29,067 bases of DNA, taken from Methylomarinum sp050304855. GTDB taxonomy: Bacteria; Pseudomonadota; Gammaproteobacteria; Methylococcales; Methylomonadaceae. The position numbers and the translations under genes were made by a program. The notes under the pieces were generated by a model. It was not told the DNA's origin. It saw only the letters and a list, made by a program, of their open reading frames with translations, and searched no databases. The DNA is taken from positions 1 to 29,067 of the forward strand of contig JBNLEI010000309.1 of the NCBI GenBank assembly GCA_050304855.1, in the 5' to 3' direction. Position 1 is the first letter of the stretch. Each line of letters opens with the position of its first letter. Shown one piece after another: positions 7,729-15,133 of this stretch.

Positions 7729-8379
7729 TCAAAACCTGTCCTGATCACGATTGAACTCGGGATGATAAGGTCCTGCCGGCAAGCCTTTTGGCGGTCGGAA
7801 TGCCAAACGATTCGCTTCGCGGGCAAGAGGTAAATAGTCCGTGAAAATCGCATTGACCGCAGCTGCAACAGCCATGGCAACCAGTCCTCCCACGCCGCCT
7901 CCGGCGGCGCCGCCCGAATCATGCGTGTAAGTTTGCCGATTTTCCCATAAGACTGTTCCGGTTTTGGTATCCTTTAGAACATATTCCATTTGCACCACGA
8001 CGACGGAAGCTAAAACCAGATATTTTGTGCTCCAGTCTTTGATCGTCACGAACAAAACGGCATCCGCACCAAACAGCTCGAAGAACCGAGTTGTTGGCAA
8101 TTGATGGATATGTCCGGCTTCGACCAGCCCGAAATCCTGCAAAATCAGATCAGTCAGATAAACGGGAAAGACGTAATAGCCTCTTTCTGCCAGAGGTACT
8201 GTGATAGTTGAAATAAAAACCGACGCCGCCGACACTTCAGGCGACTCATTTAACACCGGCACGACTACTATTGATCTCGGACGATAGGAATTAAAAGCAT
8301 CGAGATTGGTTTTGGGCGGCAGAGCGCAACTGGATATTACTAGAATAAGCGAAACGATAATCACCACCCTATATTTCAT
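7729..8379 (-). CDS. GNA1162/DUF799 family lipoprotein
   Basis: This 216-residue outer-membrane-type lipoprotein has a signal peptide with lipobox ISSC (C18). The N-terminal half RSIVVVPVLNESPEV and the segment GADAVLFVTIKDW are typical of the GNA1162 (NMB1162) family, whose fold resembles TolB/FlgT-type nucleotide-free Rossmann domains. The late glycine-rich stretch GGAAGGGVGGLV (about 155-166) probably forms a membrane-active or packing helix. The start overlaps the stop of the DUF4810 gene by ATGA. In Neisseria and other proteobacteria the same three families occur together (CsgG-like, DUF4810, DUF799). The cluster is thought to build an outer-membrane lipoprotein complex, but its role is unknown. 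Confidence 0.85.
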   Translation of the reverse strand: MKYRVVIIVSLILVISSCALPPKTNLDAFNSYRPRSIVVVPVLNESPEVSAASVFISTITVPLAERGYYVFPVYLTDLILQDFGLVEAGHIHQLPTTRFFELFGADAVLFVTIKDWSTKYLVLASVVVVQMEYVLKDTKTGTVLWENRQTYTHDSGGAAGGGVGGLVAMAVAAAVNAIFTDYLPLAREANRLAFRPPKGLPAGPYHPEFNRDQDRF

Positions 8380-8801
8380 TGAGCATCCCCAGAATCGGGT
8401 GTTTTGACTGGCTGTTTTTCGATTGGCGCCATCTGCATTTGAACCCGCTCAATCAGTTTGTTCATCAATGCGGCCGCTTCCGGATAAAGCTGCTTCTCTT
8501 TCGTAAAATAATCAATTGCCCCTTGTTTATCGCCCCTGCGAAACAGCAAAAAGCCGTAATCGGCATAAACACCGGGCGGCACTCGATAATTCCTTCTTTC
8601 CGCCCCTACAATCGATTCCCGCAAATAAACCTCAGCTTGGGCAGGATTGTGTTCGACATATCGCTCGTACAAACTGCTCTCATAGTCATCCCAATAAAAT
8701 AATCCTCTCTGAGCACACCCCGTCAATAACAGAGCAATAGTCGCGAAATTGAATAACCATTTGATTGATGATGCTATCACTCGAGCCTTGATCCCGAACA
8801 T
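8376..8801 (-). CDS. DUF4810 domain lipoprotein
   Basis: This 141-residue lipoprotein precursor has a hydrophobic signal and lipobox LTGC (C29). The mature part starts QRGLFYWDDYESSLYERY, the hallmark of DUF4810, and continues with two helices resembling a tetratricopeptide pair (YADYGFLLFRRGDKQGAIDY...KEKQLYPEA). That suggests a protein-binding role at the outer membrane. The ATG at 8801 is used here; a TTG at 8816 would give a longer signal. It lies 29 bp after the CsgG-like gene and overlaps the GNA1162 gene by 4 bp, so all three are translated from one message. Confidence 0.82.
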   Translation of the reverse strand: MFGIKARVIASSIKWLFNFATIALLLTGCAQRGLFYWDDYESSLYERYVEHNPAQAEVYLRESIVGAERRNYRVPPGVYADYGFLLFRRGDKQGAIDYFTKEKQLYPEAAALMNKLIERVQMQMAPIEKQPVKTPDSGDAQ

Positions 8802-8830
8802 ACCCGTTTCAAACAACCGATGGAAAAGAC

Positions 8831-9511
8831 TTATTGACTCGCTTTTCGTCGCGCGTCAAGCGTACTGACAATGTTATTTATCATATTGACGATTGCCGCA
8901 TCGATCGCCTTGCCTTCTAAGGTCGAATCAAACCCGGCAGTACCGCCGAAACCCAGGGTACTCGATGCCGACATGCTCGCTTCCCCGGCACCCTCCTGGC
9001 TATAGAATACTTCCCCCGTTCTCGGGTCGATCATGCGAATGACAACTCTGGCGCGAGCCCGTTGTGTTTTTTGTTTGCCCAACAACCAAATGCCGCCGGT
9101 GGTATCCCTACCCAATTCAGCGACCGAGCCAACTATCAATGCGTCTGCTCCGGCTAGGTTCCGCTTAAATTGACTTTCCGAAAGCCCCATCAATTCGGCC
9201 TCTTGCTTGAGTTTGCCGATATCCTGCCGTTCAACGATATTAAACCGTTGCGTCGCTACTAAGTGGCGGGAGAGTATATCCGCTGCCTGTTTACCCAAAC
9301 GATCTCCCGATGCATCCGTGAAAAGCCCGCTGCCGTAAACCGATTCGTTAGTAAATCGCGCAATAGCAATGGTCATTCGTTCCGATTGAGGAAGCGGAGC
9401 GACGTTTACTTGCGGCCCACGATCCGCAACCCCTTCATTGATCTCCCGGTTTACACACCCGGATACATGAATGACGCAAACCATTGTCAATACAAAAACT
9501 CTAGCTTTCAT
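8831..9511 (-). CDS. CsgG/HfaB-family outer-membrane lipoprotein
   Basis: The 226-residue product has a lipoprotein signal with lipobox VSGC (C19). A CsgG-type domain follows: TIAIARFTNES about 47-57, LVATQRFNIVERQDIGKL about 82-99, GADALIVGSVAELG about 117-130, and VVIRMIDPRTGEV, a beta hairpin seen in the family. CsgG itself forms the curli secretion pore. No curli subunit or CsgE/F gene is nearby, so this is more likely the partner of the DUF4810 and GNA1162 lipoproteins. The ATG at 9511 is preferred to an upstream TTG because it places the signal peptide at the N terminus. It is the first gene of the three. Confidence 0.85.
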   Translation of the reverse strand: MKARVFVLTMVCVIHVSGCVNREINEGVADRGPQVNVAPLPQSERMTIAIARFTNESVYGSGLFTDASGDRLGKQAADILSRHLVATQRFNIVERQDIGKLKQEAELMGLSESQFKRNLAGADALIVGSVAELGRDTTGGIWLLGKQKTQRARARVVIRMIDPRTGEVFYSQEGAGEASMSASSTLGFGGTAGFDSTLEGKAIDAAIVNMINNIVSTLDARRKASQ

Positions 9512-9769
9512 CGTGTAATCACTCGCTTTTAATTTAGTTGGATTCAAATTCGCAAAAAGGTATCGCTCACGGATGGCGCGAAACAGGCTCTTAGATTTTT
9601 AGAATTCCGTCCATCGCATTACATACAGTCTGACACTCTGAAGAGCCGCTTCCGGTCCATAAAAACGCTCACTGATTTTTCAACCGGTCTATCCCGAGGA
9701 CGCCGTTCGTTACCGAAGTCAACTCACTATTTGTCGGCAACAATATCACATTCCTTTGCTAACCACCCT

Positions 9770-11158
9770 TCATTGTAATCCGTAGAGCCTTGTGCGATAC
9801 GTTTCCCAACTGCCGCATAACAAATATCCACTCAACGCCACGGCAAGCGATAACAGATAAGGCGTTTCCAGATGCAACCAATAGTTCCCCATAATCCAAG
9901 TTGTGATCCCACCAATTAATGCACAACTGGCGCTATAAACACCGCCGAAACGACTGAATAACCCGAAAATGACAACCACAAAGATACCAGCGCTGCCGAA
10001 TGCAGAAGCTTCCTCAACCAAAGAATAGACTCGCTCGGCATTCCACGCTAATCCGAAAGCAACAATACCGCAAATCATGACTAATCCGCGCGCCAATGAA
10101 ATTTTATGGTTTTCCTTATCGATCCGTAGCGCCGGAATGACGAGGTTATGGGTCAATAGCGCCGAAGCCGCCAACAAGGCGCTATCGACGGTCGATAAAA
10201 TCGCAGAAATCAAGGCGCCCGCAAAAATAATATAAAGAAATGTTGGCAAATAATGTTGTGCCAATTGAGGCAGAATTTGCTCCGGCTCATTCAAGTCGGG
10301 CAGAATATGCCAGCCGGTCAGACCGATCATGACCGGAATTAACCCGACCGACAAATAGAGTACCCCGCCTCCGACACAGGCCCGTTGAGCCACTTGCGGC
10401 GTGCGGCTGGCCAAAGTCCGCGCGATCAACTCTTGCGACAGCACCGAACCGCAAATCGGAATAGCCCAAATTTCCAGCGTTTGCAACCAGGTTTGCTGTT
10501 CGTCATGACGGATTCGCAACCGTTCGGGTTCGATACTGTCAATCGTTTTAGGAAGACTGCCGTGATGATCGATCACCAACCAAGCGATTAATAACAGACC
10601 TAATAAAATTGCTACACCTTGAACCGCATCGGTCACGACGTCGGCGAGCAATCCGCCGTACATGGTATAAACGATCACGACCATTGCGGCAATACTGATG
10701 GTGAATTCCACTTCTAAGCCGGATGAGGCTGATAACACCTGACCGAACGCGCGAATTTGCGCCGCCGCCCACATGATAGAACCGGGAACCAATAACAACA
10801 CAGCCAGCACTTCAATATTTCGCGAATAACGTTGTCGAAACAAGTCCGCCAATGTCATCAACTGTCTTCTCCACAGCGGAATCGCAAATACCATTCCCAT
10901 AATGACCAAACACATGGCATAGCCGAAGGGGTCGACCGTTGCTCCTGACAGGCCCTGCTCATAGACCGCTCCGGCCGCGCCGATGCAAGTTTCCGCACCA
11001 AACCAAGTAGCGAAAACACTGAGCGTCGCCAATGGCCAACCTAAACTACGTCCGGCCAACAAATAATCCTCTTCGCTGGTAATGCGGTGGGATAACCAAA
11101 CGCCAATCAGTAATTGCAATAAAATATAAACACCGATTCCCAATACGATTAAATTCAT
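9770..11158 (-). CDS. Sodium:solute symporter (SSF family)
   Basis: This 462-residue polytopic inner-membrane transporter has about 12-13 hydrophobic segments. Family features are the early LLAGRSLGWPLATLSVFATWFG-type region (about 34-55, with the GR-S-L and first-helix motif), FGYAMCLVIMG, YTMYGGLLADVVTDAVQ (about 165-182) and the late SAILSTVDSALLAASALL (about 318-335), which holds serine/threonine residues of the sodium site. SSF members import sugars, amino acids, organic acids or vitamins with Na+. The substrate cannot be predicted; the YGG-x-A-D-V-x-TD-x-x-Q segment is common to the proline/pantothenate-like branch. It is a monocistronic gene with a 428-bp upstream gap. Confidence 0.88.
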   Translation of the reverse strand: MNLIVLGIGVYILLQLLIGVWLSHRITSEEDYLLAGRSLGWPLATLSVFATWFGAETCIGAAGAVYEQGLSGATVDPFGYAMCLVIMGMVFAIPLWRRQLMTLADLFRQRYSRNIEVLAVLLLVPGSIMWAAAQIRAFGQVLSASSGLEVEFTISIAAMVVIVYTMYGGLLADVVTDAVQGVAILLGLLLIAWLVIDHHGSLPKTIDSIEPERLRIRHDEQQTWLQTLEIWAIPICGSVLSQELIARTLASRTPQVAQRACVGGGVLYLSVGLIPVMIGLTGWHILPDLNEPEQILPQLAQHYLPTFLYIIFAGALISAILSTVDSALLAASALLTHNLVIPALRIDKENHKISLARGLVMICGIVAFGLAWNAERVYSLVEEASAFGSAGIFVVVIFGLFSRFGGVYSASCALIGGITTWIMGNYWLHLETPYLLSLAVALSGYLLCGSWETYRTRLYGLQ

Positions 11159-11586
11159 GAGTTTTACTTGAGTTGCGCAAATATCTAAACAATCAAATCT
11201 AAAATCGCTTTTCCATTAACGAGAAAAACTTCCATTTTCGGCCCAGAATTACCCTAAAATCTAAAAGTGTTTTATACATAAAATCGCTAACTCTGTATCT
11301 TTACAAACAAAATCCTACTTACCCACAAAACCTGTGGATAACGTTGTGGATTGAATGTCTGAAATACTCTTTAAGGCCAGTATTTATTACATTTTTGTTA
11401 AATTGATCAATTTTTGGACAGATTTTTTCACTTTATTATTCAATAAGTTATAAAAGACGATCTAAAATATCGTTCCTGTTGTCACAATTCGGTAAAGATA
11501 ATAGCGACAGAAAACCATTTTGTGCATAAATCCATTGAGTGCTTCCTTTTCATCCCTAAAAAATCGCTGTGATCACCCTATTCGTA
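11159..11586. other. 428-bp AT-rich intergenic region with DnaA-box-like sites
   Basis: This gap between the symporter and the GNAT gene holds no credible gene. A 32-codon hydrophobic frame (11355-11453, +) has no ribosome site. It contains several DnaA-box-like 9-mers (listed separately), three GATC sites (11404-11407, near 11459, near 11571), a short palindrome AAATTGATCAATTT centred on the first GATC, and a long A/T-rich tract (about 11375-11470). These are features of origins or DnaA-binding regulatory loci. Confidence 0.55.
11319..11353. promoter_or_regulatory. Cluster of three DnaA-box-like sequences
   Basis: TTACCCACA (11319-11327, one mismatch to TTATCCACA), TGTGGATAA (11333-11341, the exact complement of the strongest DnaA box) and TGTGGATTG (11345-11353, one mismatch) lie within 35 bp; the last two are in tandem 12 bp apart. 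A fourth site, TGTGCATAA, at 11521-11529 matches the degenerate consensus TTATNCACA on the other strand. They lie upstream of the symporter. They could bind DnaA for replication control or transcription. Confidence 0.5.
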
Positions 11587-12126
11587 TCAAACCAGCGTTT
11601 TACTCATCTTAAAATCATCCATCACAAAACCGCCGCCAATGTCCTGAACCAAACTCCCTACTTTGCAAAAGCCGCTGTCCAGATAAAACTGTATGGATCC
11701 TTCATTATACCGATTAACCGTCAACCATAATTCCTTCACTCTTCGCTGAAGGCAATACTCTTCAATATAAGCCATCATTTGCCTACCTAACCCGCATCTT
11801 TGCACCTTTTGGCTTACGTAAAGTTTGCTTATGTGCGCTGAATTTTGGCCCGGGCAAAGTAATAAGGCAAAATAGGCAACGGGCCGAGCTGATCTCTTCA
11901 CCAAAAAATACCGATAACCGTCTGTGATCTGCCAACTGATGGCTTCGACACTCTGAAACGTGGCAAGCATATAATCGACCTGTTCTTGGCCGATAATAGG
12001 ACGATAATGAGCCTGCCAAATTTCGCAGGCCAGCCGATTGACGGCAATCATATCGTCCTGATGATGGACAGCATGAATTGTGATGTTGGCTAACATTTTA
12101 TCGACATTTCTCGTTACATTCCGCAT
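11587..12126 (-). CDS. GNAT family N-acetyltransferase
   Basis: This 179-residue acetyl-CoA-dependent acyltransferase has its GNAT core at about 75-165: VAYFALLLC strand, HISKLYVSQKVQRCGLGRQMM (about 97-117, with the Q/R-x-x-G-x-G/A acetyl-CoA loop QRCGLG) and LWLTVNRYNEGSIQFYLDSGF (about 137-157, motif B). The acceptor is unknown; members modify amines of small molecules or protein N termini. The start is uncertain: ATG 12126 is given, while ATG 12096 (MLANITIHAV) would remove ten residues that align poorly with the family. It is divergent from the hydrolase at 12166 with only about 39 bp between them. Confidence 0.82.
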   Translation of the reverse strand: MRNVTRNVDKMLANITIHAVHHQDDMIAVNRLACEIWQAHYRPIIGQEQVDYMLATFQSVEAISWQITDGYRYFLVKRSARPVAYFALLLCPGQNSAHISKLYVSQKVQRCGLGRQMMAYIEEYCLQRRVKELWLTVNRYNEGSIQFYLDSGFCKVGSLVQDIGGGFVMDDFKMSKTLV

Positions 12127-12165
12127 GAAACTAACCGCAGGAACGCAACATCAAAGAACAAAATT

Positions 12166-13179
12166 ATGAAAGAGACAATGCGTATCGTAACTTTTCTTTT
12201 ATCATGCCTCTCCCTATCCGCTTGCGCGCCGGTCGTCATCAAACCGGGCGATAGAGTTGACTCTGGCCGTTTAACGGAGAAGTCATTTATCACAGAAGAC
12301 GACGTGGCTTTGCCCCTGGCAACTTGGCATTCAAACGATGCCAAAGCCGTGATTGTTGCTTTGCATGGTTTTAACGATTACCGCAATTTTTTCGCTCAAC
12401 CGGCTAAATTCCTAAGTCAACATAATATCGTCTCATATGCGTACGACCAACGTGGATTTGGGGCCTCTCCCAATGCCGGTTATTGGGCGGGCACCGATGC
12501 CTACGTCGAAGACTTAGCGTTATTCATTCGCCTAATCAAAATTCGCCACCCAAACGTTCCTATTTTTCTGCTGGGTGAAAGCATGGGGGGTGCGATAATC
12601 ATTAACGCGATGACCCATACCCCTCAACCTGATGTCAATGGCATCATCCTTGCCGCTCCTGCCGTATGGGGACGAGAAACAATGCCCTGGTATCAAACGG
12701 CCCTATTGTGGTCGCTATCCCACACGTTTCCGTGGCTAAAATTGACCGGAGAAGGCTTGGAAATCACGCCTTCGGACAACATTGAAATGCTGAAAGCATT
12801 AAGCCAAGATCCACTGGTTATCAAGGAAACTCGCGTGGATGCCATCTACGGTTTGGTCAATCTAATGGATCAGGCATTGGCGGATGCCGGCTTATTATCG
12901 AGCAAAACCTTGCTGCTCTATGGCGAAAAAGACGAAATCGTTCCGCAGGAAGCCACCCAGTTGTTTTTACAGCAATTGCTGAACGGTGACCCCGTCAACA
13001 AAACGATTGCCTATTATCAAAACGGCTACCACATGTTGTTGCGTGACTTACAAGCTCCGCTCTTGTGGAAAGATATTGCGAGCTGGATAGAGTCAAACAA
13101 CAAACCTTTGCCATCGGGAGCGGATGGTCGCGCAGCAGACCTATTACGACACGCTAACGATCTAACTTGCCGTCGATAA
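12166..13179 (+). CDS. Secreted lipoprotein alpha/beta-hydrolase (monoacylglycerol-lipase-like)
   Basis: This 337-residue serine hydrolase has a lipoprotein signal with lipobox LSAC (C20), so it should be anchored in the envelope. It belongs to the Hydrolase_4/serine aminopeptidase S33 group: LHGFNDY oxyanion region (66-72), YDQRGFGAS (93-101), nucleophile elbow GESMGG with S139, acid D256 in YGEKDEIVP and histidine H289 in NGYHMLL. This layout matches bacterial monoacylglycerol lipases and lysophospholipases. The first ATG (12166) is given; the second ATG at 12178 also works and leaves a more typical short signal peptide. It converges on the tautomerase gene with a 14-bp gap. The true substrate is unknown. 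Confidence 0.87.
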   Translation: MKETMRIVTFLLSCLSLSACAPVVIKPGDRVDSGRLTEKSFITEDDVALPLATWHSNDAKAVIVALHGFNDYRNFFAQPAKFLSQHNIVSYAYDQRGFGASPNAGYWAGTDAYVEDLALFIRLIKIRHPNVPIFLLGESMGGAIIINAMTHTPQPDVNGIILAAPAVWGRETMPWYQTALLWSLSHTFPWLKLTGEGLEITPSDNIEMLKALSQDPLVIKETRVDAIYGLVNLMDQALADAGLLSSKTLLLYGEKDEIVPQEATQLFLQQLLNGDPVNKTIAYYQNGYHMLLRDLQAPLLWKDIASWIESNNKPLPSGADGRAADLLRHANDLTCRR

Positions 13180-13193
13180 TCGTCAACCGTAGC

Positions 13194-13541
13194 TCAACCG
13201 AATGTCGAACCGTTCCATCCCCAGTAATCAGCGGGACAATTACTAAACTCGATATAGATCCGTTCCGAAGATAGTTGCAATCGAGCGTGTAATAACCGTG
13301 AAATTGATGCCGAAAGCGCCTTGGCCTGAGAAGCGCTCAACCCAATGCTTTTACATTCCAAATAAGCCAACGGCCCGTCACTGCCGGCAAAAAGCATCGC
13401 CCTGTCGGCCGCCAATTCCACCATCACATAACGTTCCGGCTTGCCGGTTTCTTCGGACAACAATTGGGACAACTCGGTCAGTAACTGAGAAGATTGTTCC
13501 TGCTCGACAGAAACATTGGTTCTAAGCTTTAAATAAGGCAT
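13194..13541 (-). CDS. MIF-family tautomerase (phenylpyruvate tautomerase-like)
   Basis: This 115-residue protein of the macrophage migration inhibitory factor family starts MPYLKLRTNV, leaving the catalytic N-terminal proline P2 after methionine removal. Family features include the K/R-rich loop, GKPERYVMVEL (about 33-43), GSDGPLAYLECKSIG (about 53-67) and the C-terminal RIYIEFSNCPADYWGWNGSTF (about 94-114). Members form trimers and catalyse keto-enol tautomerisation. The ATG at 13541 is certain: AGGAG lies 6 bp upstream and the proline follows. It starts 25 bp after the Tas-type reductase gene ends, so the two are probably one operon. Confidence 0.9.
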   Translation of the reverse strand: MPYLKLRTNVSVEQEQSSQLLTELSQLLSEETGKPERYVMVELAADRAMLFAGSDGPLAYLECKSIGLSASQAKALSASISRLLHARLQLSSERIYIEFSNCPADYWGWNGSTFG

Positions 13542-13566
13542 GGTTGCTCCTAAACAAAATAGATGA

Positions 13567-14604
13567 TTAAGGACAAGGATTTGGATATCGTTGATGAATC
13601 GATTCAATCTCCTGCAACAGTTCCGCCGGTAACTCCACATCAACACTTCCCAGATTTTCCTCTAACTGCTCTAGGCTTGTGGCACCGATGATATTAGCTC
13701 CAACAAATGGCCGGCTATTGACAAATGCTAACGCCATTTGGGCTGGAGACAATCGATATTGTTTCGCCAGTTTGACATATTCTTCCGTTGCCACAACGCC
13801 ATTGTCAGTCGAATAACGTTTGTATTCGCCAAAAAGGCTGAGCCGAGCATTCTTAGGTTGTTGTCCGATATATTTGCCGGTTAGTACGCCAAATCCCAAA
13901 GGCGAATACGCCAACAACGGAATCCGCTCCTGATGACTGATTTCCGCCAACCCGATCTCGTAACTGCGATTCAGTAAATTGTAAGGATTCTGTATGGACA
14001 CGATGCGCGGTAAATTCAGCTTCTCGCTTAACCTCAAATATTCCATCACGCCCCACGGTGTTTCATTAGACACACCGATATACCTCACTTTGCCAGTCTT
14101 AACCAAATCGGCCAACACCGACAACGTTTCCTCCAATGTTGTCGGTGGCGACTGCTCCGGATATTGGTAACCGAGTTTTCCGAAAAAATTGGTTTTTCGG
14201 TCTGGCCAATGTATTTGATATAGATCCAGATAATCGGTTTGCAAACGGCGTAAACTGGCTTCTACGGCTCGCTCGATATTGTTTTTGTCCAAACATGCCT
14301 GCCCGTTTCGGATATGCGGCACCCAATCGGCTTGCCCCACCACTTTGGAAGCAAGAATAACGCGCTCCCGTCTAGCGGTTTTCTTTAGCCAACTGCCGAT
14401 AATCTGTTCCGTTCTACCGTAGGTTTCCGCACGGGGAGGAATTGCATACAACTCGGCAGTATCAATAAAATTGACACCCTGCTCTATCGCCCTATTCAAT
14501 TGGGCATGTCCTTCCGCTTCGGTATTCTGCTGTCCAAAAGTCATTGTACCTAAGCAAATTTCGCTGACCTCAAGAGATGAAGCCCCCAGTTGCCGATATC
14601 GCAT
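13567..14604 (-). CDS. tas: NADP(H)-dependent aldo/keto reductase, Tas type
   Basis: This 345-residue (beta/alpha)8 aldo-keto reductase closely resembles E. coli Tas over its whole length: LGTMTFGQQN, the PPRAETYGRTE loop, LASKVVG, YLDLYQIHWPDRKTN, VSNETPWGVM, IQNPYNLLNRSYE and LAYSPLGFGVLTGKY. The catalytic tetrad is visible as D51, Y56, K90 and H135 (numbered from the longer start). It reduces aldehydes or ketones with NADPH in the cytosol; the physiological substrate is not known. The ATG at 14604 aligns with the Tas N terminus; an ATG three codons earlier (14613) is equally possible. A TATAAT box on the same strand at 14626-14621 lies too close for a normal leader. Confidence 0.9.
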   Translation of the reverse strand: MRYRQLGASSLEVSEICLGTMTFGQQNTEAEGHAQLNRAIEQGVNFIDTAELYAIPPRAETYGRTEQIIGSWLKKTARRERVILASKVVGQADWVPHIRNGQACLDKNNIERAVEASLRRLQTDYLDLYQIHWPDRKTNFFGKLGYQYPEQSPPTTLEETLSVLADLVKTGKVRYIGVSNETPWGVMEYLRLSEKLNLPRIVSIQNPYNLLNRSYEIGLAEISHQERIPLLAYSPLGFGVLTGKYIGQQPKNARLSLFGEYKRYSTDNGVVATEEYVKLAKQYRLSPAQMALAFVNSRPFVGANIIGATSLEQLEENLGSVDVELPAELLQEIESIHQRYPNPCP

Positions 14605-14620
14605 AATAGTCATTCAATAG

Positions 14621-14626
14621 ATTATA
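14621..14626 (-). promoter_or_regulatory. TATAAT -10 box just upstream of tas
   Basis: A perfect TATAAT read on the minus strand. Transcription about seven bases downstream would begin at or next to the ATG at 14613, which would make the tas message leaderless. No good -35 box is seen 16-18 bp upstream, so the call is weak. Confidence 0.35.
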
Positions 14627-14798
14627 AAAACTGATTTTGGCATAGTAGCAAAACCTATTGCTCTATGACACCTCCTCCGGCCATCAAAAACATCGGTTCA
14701 TGATATTTACAAATGTGTTGATCTTCTGTAATCGATGTTACAATTTTTAAAAGCTATTGACATCAAAACCCTTTCGACCTTTTTGTATCTCCATTCAG

Positions 14799-14966
14799 AT
14801 GAACTGCGACAGCTTATCAGTCCGGATTCAATGCGCTATCGTTCTGCTTGTTTTCGCATTGCTCGGGGTAGGCCCTATCCCGCTGACCAGTACATTTGGA
14901 CTGTTCGTCGTCATTTTCAGGCCGAACTGGTTCAGAGATCTGGTTAAGCGTATTTACTCCGACTAA
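14799..14966 (+). CDS. Small single-pass membrane protein, 55 residues
   Basis: The frame begins MNCDSLSVRIQ, has one hydrophobic segment from about residue 12 to 25 (AIVLLVFALLGVG), a second hydrophobic stretch LTSTFGLFVVIF (about 28-39), and ends with the amphipathic PNWFRDLVKRIY. The balanced hydrophobic and charged parts look like a real short membrane protein. I do not recognise a named family. The ribosome site is poor; the frame extends upstream to a TTG at 14757. An overlapping frame (14735-14947) has shuffled composition and is not supported. It lies alone in a 530-bp gap. Confidence 0.5.
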   Translation: MNCDSLSVRIQCAIVLLVFALLGVGPIPLTSTFGLFVVIFRPNWFRDLVKRIYSD

Positions 14967-15133
14967 CCTCGATCGATTGCAAAAAAAACCAGTCTTCAAC
15001 AGATGAATGTGGCATTATTGCTGCTTGGCATATGTTTGAAAATTACCGTTTTATTAAGTTACACTTTCTCAAATTAGTCTAAACTTGATGACAGCCACGT
15101 TACGCAATTGAATTACTTAACTATGGGAAATTT

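Noticed and set aside
11355..11453. 32-codon hydrophobic frame (MSEILFKASIYYIF...) within the DnaA-box region
   Set aside because: No Shine-Dalgarno sequence, and the phenylalanine/leucine bias is what the A/T-rich tract would give by chance.
11159..11586. Chromosomal replication origin (oriC)
   Set aside because: No dnaA, dnaN, gidA or partition gene next to it, and C exceeds G on the plus strand in lines sampled on both sides, so no skew change is seen. Kept only as a DnaA-binding candidate.
14669..14678. Excellent Shine-Dalgarno-like GGAGGAGGTG on the minus strand
   Set aside because: Every start within 15 bases downstream runs into a stop after two or three codons; no gene follows until tas.
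14735..14947. 70-codon frame on the plus strand
   Set aside because: Out-of-phase with, and overlapping, the better 55-residue membrane protein frame; its composition is arginine-rich and patternless.
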